DNA of 64,000 nucleotides, taken from Lithospermum erythrorhizon. Taxonomy: Eukaryota > Streptophyta > Magnoliopsida > Boraginales > Boraginaceae. Location of the stretch: assembly GCA_019722365.1 (NCBI GenBank), contig JADFUC010001205.1, positions 1-64,000 of the forward strand. Direction: 5' to 3'. The notes below the pieces were generated by a model that saw only the letters and a list, made by a program, of their open reading frames with translations, was not told the origin of the DNA and ran no database searches. Within the stretch, counting starts at the first letter, position 1, and each line of letters opens with the position of its first letter. Position numbers and translations under genes: made by a program. Shown piece after piece: positions 61,499 through 64,000 of this stretch.

Positions 61499-61980
61499 AA
61501 TCTTGAAGAAGTTTGGAGTTCAAGCAAGGTAAACTTATCTTTCCTCGTAGTATTGGTTGCTTCGCTATTTCACGTAGATGAAAATGCTAGAAGTAAACTT
61601 GATGCAAAAATCTAGTACGGTTATTTTATCGGTTATGATGCCGAGACGGGATATCGGTTCTATGATTTGAAGAACCCAAGATCATACATAGTAAGGATGT
61701 GATCTTTACCCAAGAGGCAAGTATACAAAGATAGATGAAGGTGTCAGAGAGAGCAGTCAGAGAAAAGCCACAAACAAGAACTCCGAGAAAAACAGACTGT
61801 TTCTTCCCAATGGCATGTTAGATCATGCCCCTAATTAAGAAAGTAAACCTCGAAGATCCTTTTGGCCGATGCCACCTATGGAGGAGACGGAGTCATTGAT
61901 GACAAATACGCATAATGGGAGTCGTTAAACCGCCAAATAGCCGTAAAAAGAATATCGCAGTAACAAATCGGGTCTATCAA

Positions 61981-62480
61981 TCAAGGAAAGAAATGGATGG
62001 TAGTAAACTGCATAAGGCTCGATTGGTTGTCAAAGGATTTCAACAAAGGAAGGTATTGACTACACTGAAATATTCTCACCAGAGTCAAACTAGTGACAAT
62101 CGCAACAATTCTTGGATTGCAGTGCGGATAATCTCGCGACCTTCAGATGGATGTAAAAACTGCATTTTTACATGGTGACCTGGATGAAGAAATATTCATG
62201 AATCAACCTCAACGTTTTGAGGTTAAAGGGAAAGAATATTTGGTCTGCAAACTTCGGAAGAGCTTGTATGGCTTGAAACAAGCTCCAAGGTAGTGGAACA
62301 TAACCTTCGATAATTTTATGAAGAAGCCGGGTTAAGTAGACGCGAGACCAATCACTACCGTTACACGAGGAGGCTCAAAAGACTATGTTATTCTACTCCT
62401 TTATGTGGATGATATGTTGATAGTGGGAGCTGATTTGCATAAGATAAATATGTTAGAAGAAAGAGTTATCAGTAGAATTT
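61981..62480 (+). pseudogene. Copia reverse-transcriptase fragment
   Basis: Blocks in order: HKARLVVKGFQQRK (62009 onward), [23 protein letters not shown] (around 62150-62215, frame change), [18 protein letters not shown] (about 62238-62290) and LLYVDDMLIVGA with the YVDD active site at 62402-62413. The catalytic loop survives, but stops and frame changes separate the blocks. Confidence 0.85.
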
Positions 62481-62686
62481 GTAATGAAAGACCTAGGTGA
62501 TGCAAAACAAATTCTGAGGATGAGAATAATCGTGAGATCGGTTCTTCGAGATCGACACAGAAATAATACCGGCATGTAATCAGCCGGGTTCAACATGCTG
62601 ATGCAAACCGGTAAGTACCTGATAGTCAAGCCATTTTCAATTATATGTGAACACCAGACTGAGGATGATTTAGCATATATGGATAT

Positions 62687-63199
62687 GTGCCTTATGCTTC
62701 TCGCACAGGTAGTCTTATGTATGCAACGTGCGCACTAGACTTATATTGCACACATGCAGTGGGAGTTGTTAGTAGATATATGTCCAACCCAGGAAGAGAA
62801 CATTGGGAAGCTGTAAAGTGGATCTTAAGATACTTGAATGGTAGTGCTGAAAAGGCTTTGTGTTTCCAAAAATCTGATAAGGGGTTGATGGGATATGTAG
62901 ATGCTGACAATGGTGGTGATGTTGATAGTAGAAAATCTACTAGTGGATATGTGTTCACGTTTGGAGGTACTGCTATTAGCTGGAGATCAAAGTTGCAATC
63001 TATAGTAGCATTGTCAAGTTGTGAAGCTGAGTATGTTGCTATGGCTGAAGCTGTGAAGGAGATGATATGGTTGCAAACTTTTCTGAAAGAGCTGAATCTT
63101 GAGCATGGTAGTAATACATTGTACTGTGATAGTCAGAGTGCTATTTATCTGGCGAAAAATCCCGGATTTCATGCTGTAACCAAGCATATGGGTGACTAA
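62687..63199 (+). pseudogene. Copia RNase H domain, longest intact stretch
   Basis: 170 codons without a stop. Recognisable blocks: YASRTGSLMYA, HWEAVKWILRYLNGS, GYVDADNGGDVDSRKSTSGY (the first RNase H Asp, in the YxDADxAGDxDxRKSTSGY block), SWRSKLQSIVALSSCEAEYV (the catalytic Glu block) and LYCDSQSAIYLAKNP (Asp). One notable change is Asn-Gly-Gly in place of the usual Trp/Tyr-Ala-Gly. It ends close to where the conserved HxRxKHI block would begin (THKMGD-like). Confidence 0.9.
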
Positions 63200-63429
63200 G
63201 GTACCATTTTATACTTGGCCTCAGATTGAAAATGAAGTTCTAAAGCTTCGAAGATTTCAGGGATCAAATCCAAATTTATATGTTTACGGTTGCAGAACAA
63301 GGAGAAACTTAAGTTGTGTTCAACTTCAATTAACCTTCAGAGCGAATAATCTAAAGTGGGTCATAGAATGTGCCTAAGACGGTGATCCGAAATGTCTTCG
63401 CCGAGACACATGTCAATAAATTTTTTTCA

Positions 63430-63955
63430 TGCCATCGTCAGGACTTCCATCGCGGAGTGGCGGTCACGATGAAGCCGTTGGCTTTCTCGAGTTGAATATT
63501 GCCGTGACTCCCCATCTCGGTGCATAGTCATGATAGCAGTCACGACGACAGCTAAGAACGTGAGAATTTCGAGATGTGTTTTAGACTCTAAAGTTACCTA
63601 TTTCGAGTCAAGTTAGGTTAGAAGTTTTCTATATATATAGAGTATGCTTATATGTTTTGTATCACAAAATTAACATACAAAACAATCTTGGGAGAGAATA
63701 TTATTGAATCATCATCAATAATATCAGGAGCCTCATATCGGTGAATACCAAGCTTATAAAAGACATTATTCAATTGAGTGTTCTACCTTGATAGGTAATT
63801 GTAACAATCTTTCGGTTTGGTTTTTAGTGGATTTATGCAGCAGCAACATGACGTACCTTTCACATTAGGGGGAACCTGTATAAATTTATGTGTCGTTTAT
63901 TTAACATTGATTGCTTAGGTTTGGTGATTAGTTTAGACATATAATCACAACATAT
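63430..63955 (+). repeat. 3' LTR of the plus-strand Copia
   Basis: It is the partner of the 5' LTR, with the TATA core at 63630-63641. An AAAGTGGG tract at 63353-63360 resembles a polypurine tract and could move the LTR start back to about 63361. The right edge is near the window end and not firm. Confidence 0.7.
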
Positions 63956-64000
63956 CATGCACTACTTCTCTGAACTACTTAAGCATCATAGCAGGAATGG

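Larger units (their letters stand above)
59128..64000 (+). mobile_element. Copia retrotransposon, plus strand, runs to the window end
   Basis: LTRs lie at about 59137-59690 and 63430-63955. The internal order gag, zinc knuckle, protease region, pre-integrase HHCC, integrase core, reverse transcriptase, RNase H is canonical Copia. The text (LNDFNSLINQL, LIPELKSV, VRHVPKLVKSL) resembles the Tork/TNT group. The RNase H frame is clean for 170 codons, but the rest carries many small deletions and stops, so it is not autonomous. Both LTRs keep a TATA core. Confidence 0.88.

Overview
This is a eudicot plant nuclear window, most likely from an asterid, although the species cannot be fixed from the sequence. 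It carries a few intron-containing host genes in a large amount of decayed retrotransposon DNA. The evidence is the gene content (a plastid G6PDH with 10 exons, a SAUR, a CC-type glutaredoxin, a plant MORC ATPase and a plastid-type cyclophilin), GT-AG introns, and Copia, Gypsy, LINE and MITE sequences. No tRNA, rRNA, CRISPR array or bacterial-style operon was seen.

Layout. 0.33-11.75 kb: a heavily decayed minus-strand Gypsy element, probably Tat-like, with about 0.7-kb LTRs. 11.75-14.3 kb: AT-rich intergenic DNA with two diverged tandem duplications. 14.40-14.93 kb: an intact single-exon gene for a two-helix membrane protein resembling DUF4408/DUF761 proteins. 16.2-18.46 kb: TE debris ending in a Tat-like LTR. 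19.14-23.91 kb: a minus-strand Copia with unusually short LTRs of about 120 bp. 25.3-31.47 kb: a second minus-strand Copia with about 0.75-kb LTRs. 32.53-36.95 kb: plastidic G6PDH, intact. 38.04-41.04 kb: a cyclophilin of the CYP20-2 type on the minus strand, with a MITE in intron 1, another just upstream, and one out-of-frame exon. 41.67-42.76 kb: two further inverted-repeat elements. 43.44-43.96 kb: a SAUR gene on the minus strand. 45.95-46.9 kb: a very long AAT microsatellite, probably inside a MITE. 47.15-47.91 kb: a solo LTR. 49.07-54.55 kb: a MORC GHKL-ATPase gene with several frame breaks and a missing exon. 55.94-56.28 kb: a CC-type (ROXY) glutaredoxin on the minus strand, intact. 58.1-59.13 kb: a LINE reverse-transcriptase fragment. 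59.13 kb to the window end: a plus-strand Copia inserted against the LINE fragment.

The host genes are neighbours, not a pathway. G6PDH supplies NADPH in plastids; the cyclophilin is a proline isomerase; SAUR and ROXY proteins act in auxin and TGA-factor or redox signalling; MORC proteins act in heterochromatin silencing. The most notable pattern is that MORC and cyclophilin exons carry clustered small indels while G6PDH, SAUR, glutaredoxin and the 14.4-kb gene are clean. That points either to real pseudogenisation or to uncorrected long-read consensus errors. No wholly new biological system was found. The best leads are the damaged MORC locus, the cyclophilin without a visible transit peptide beside a perfect-TIR MITE, and the nested and solo retroelement record.
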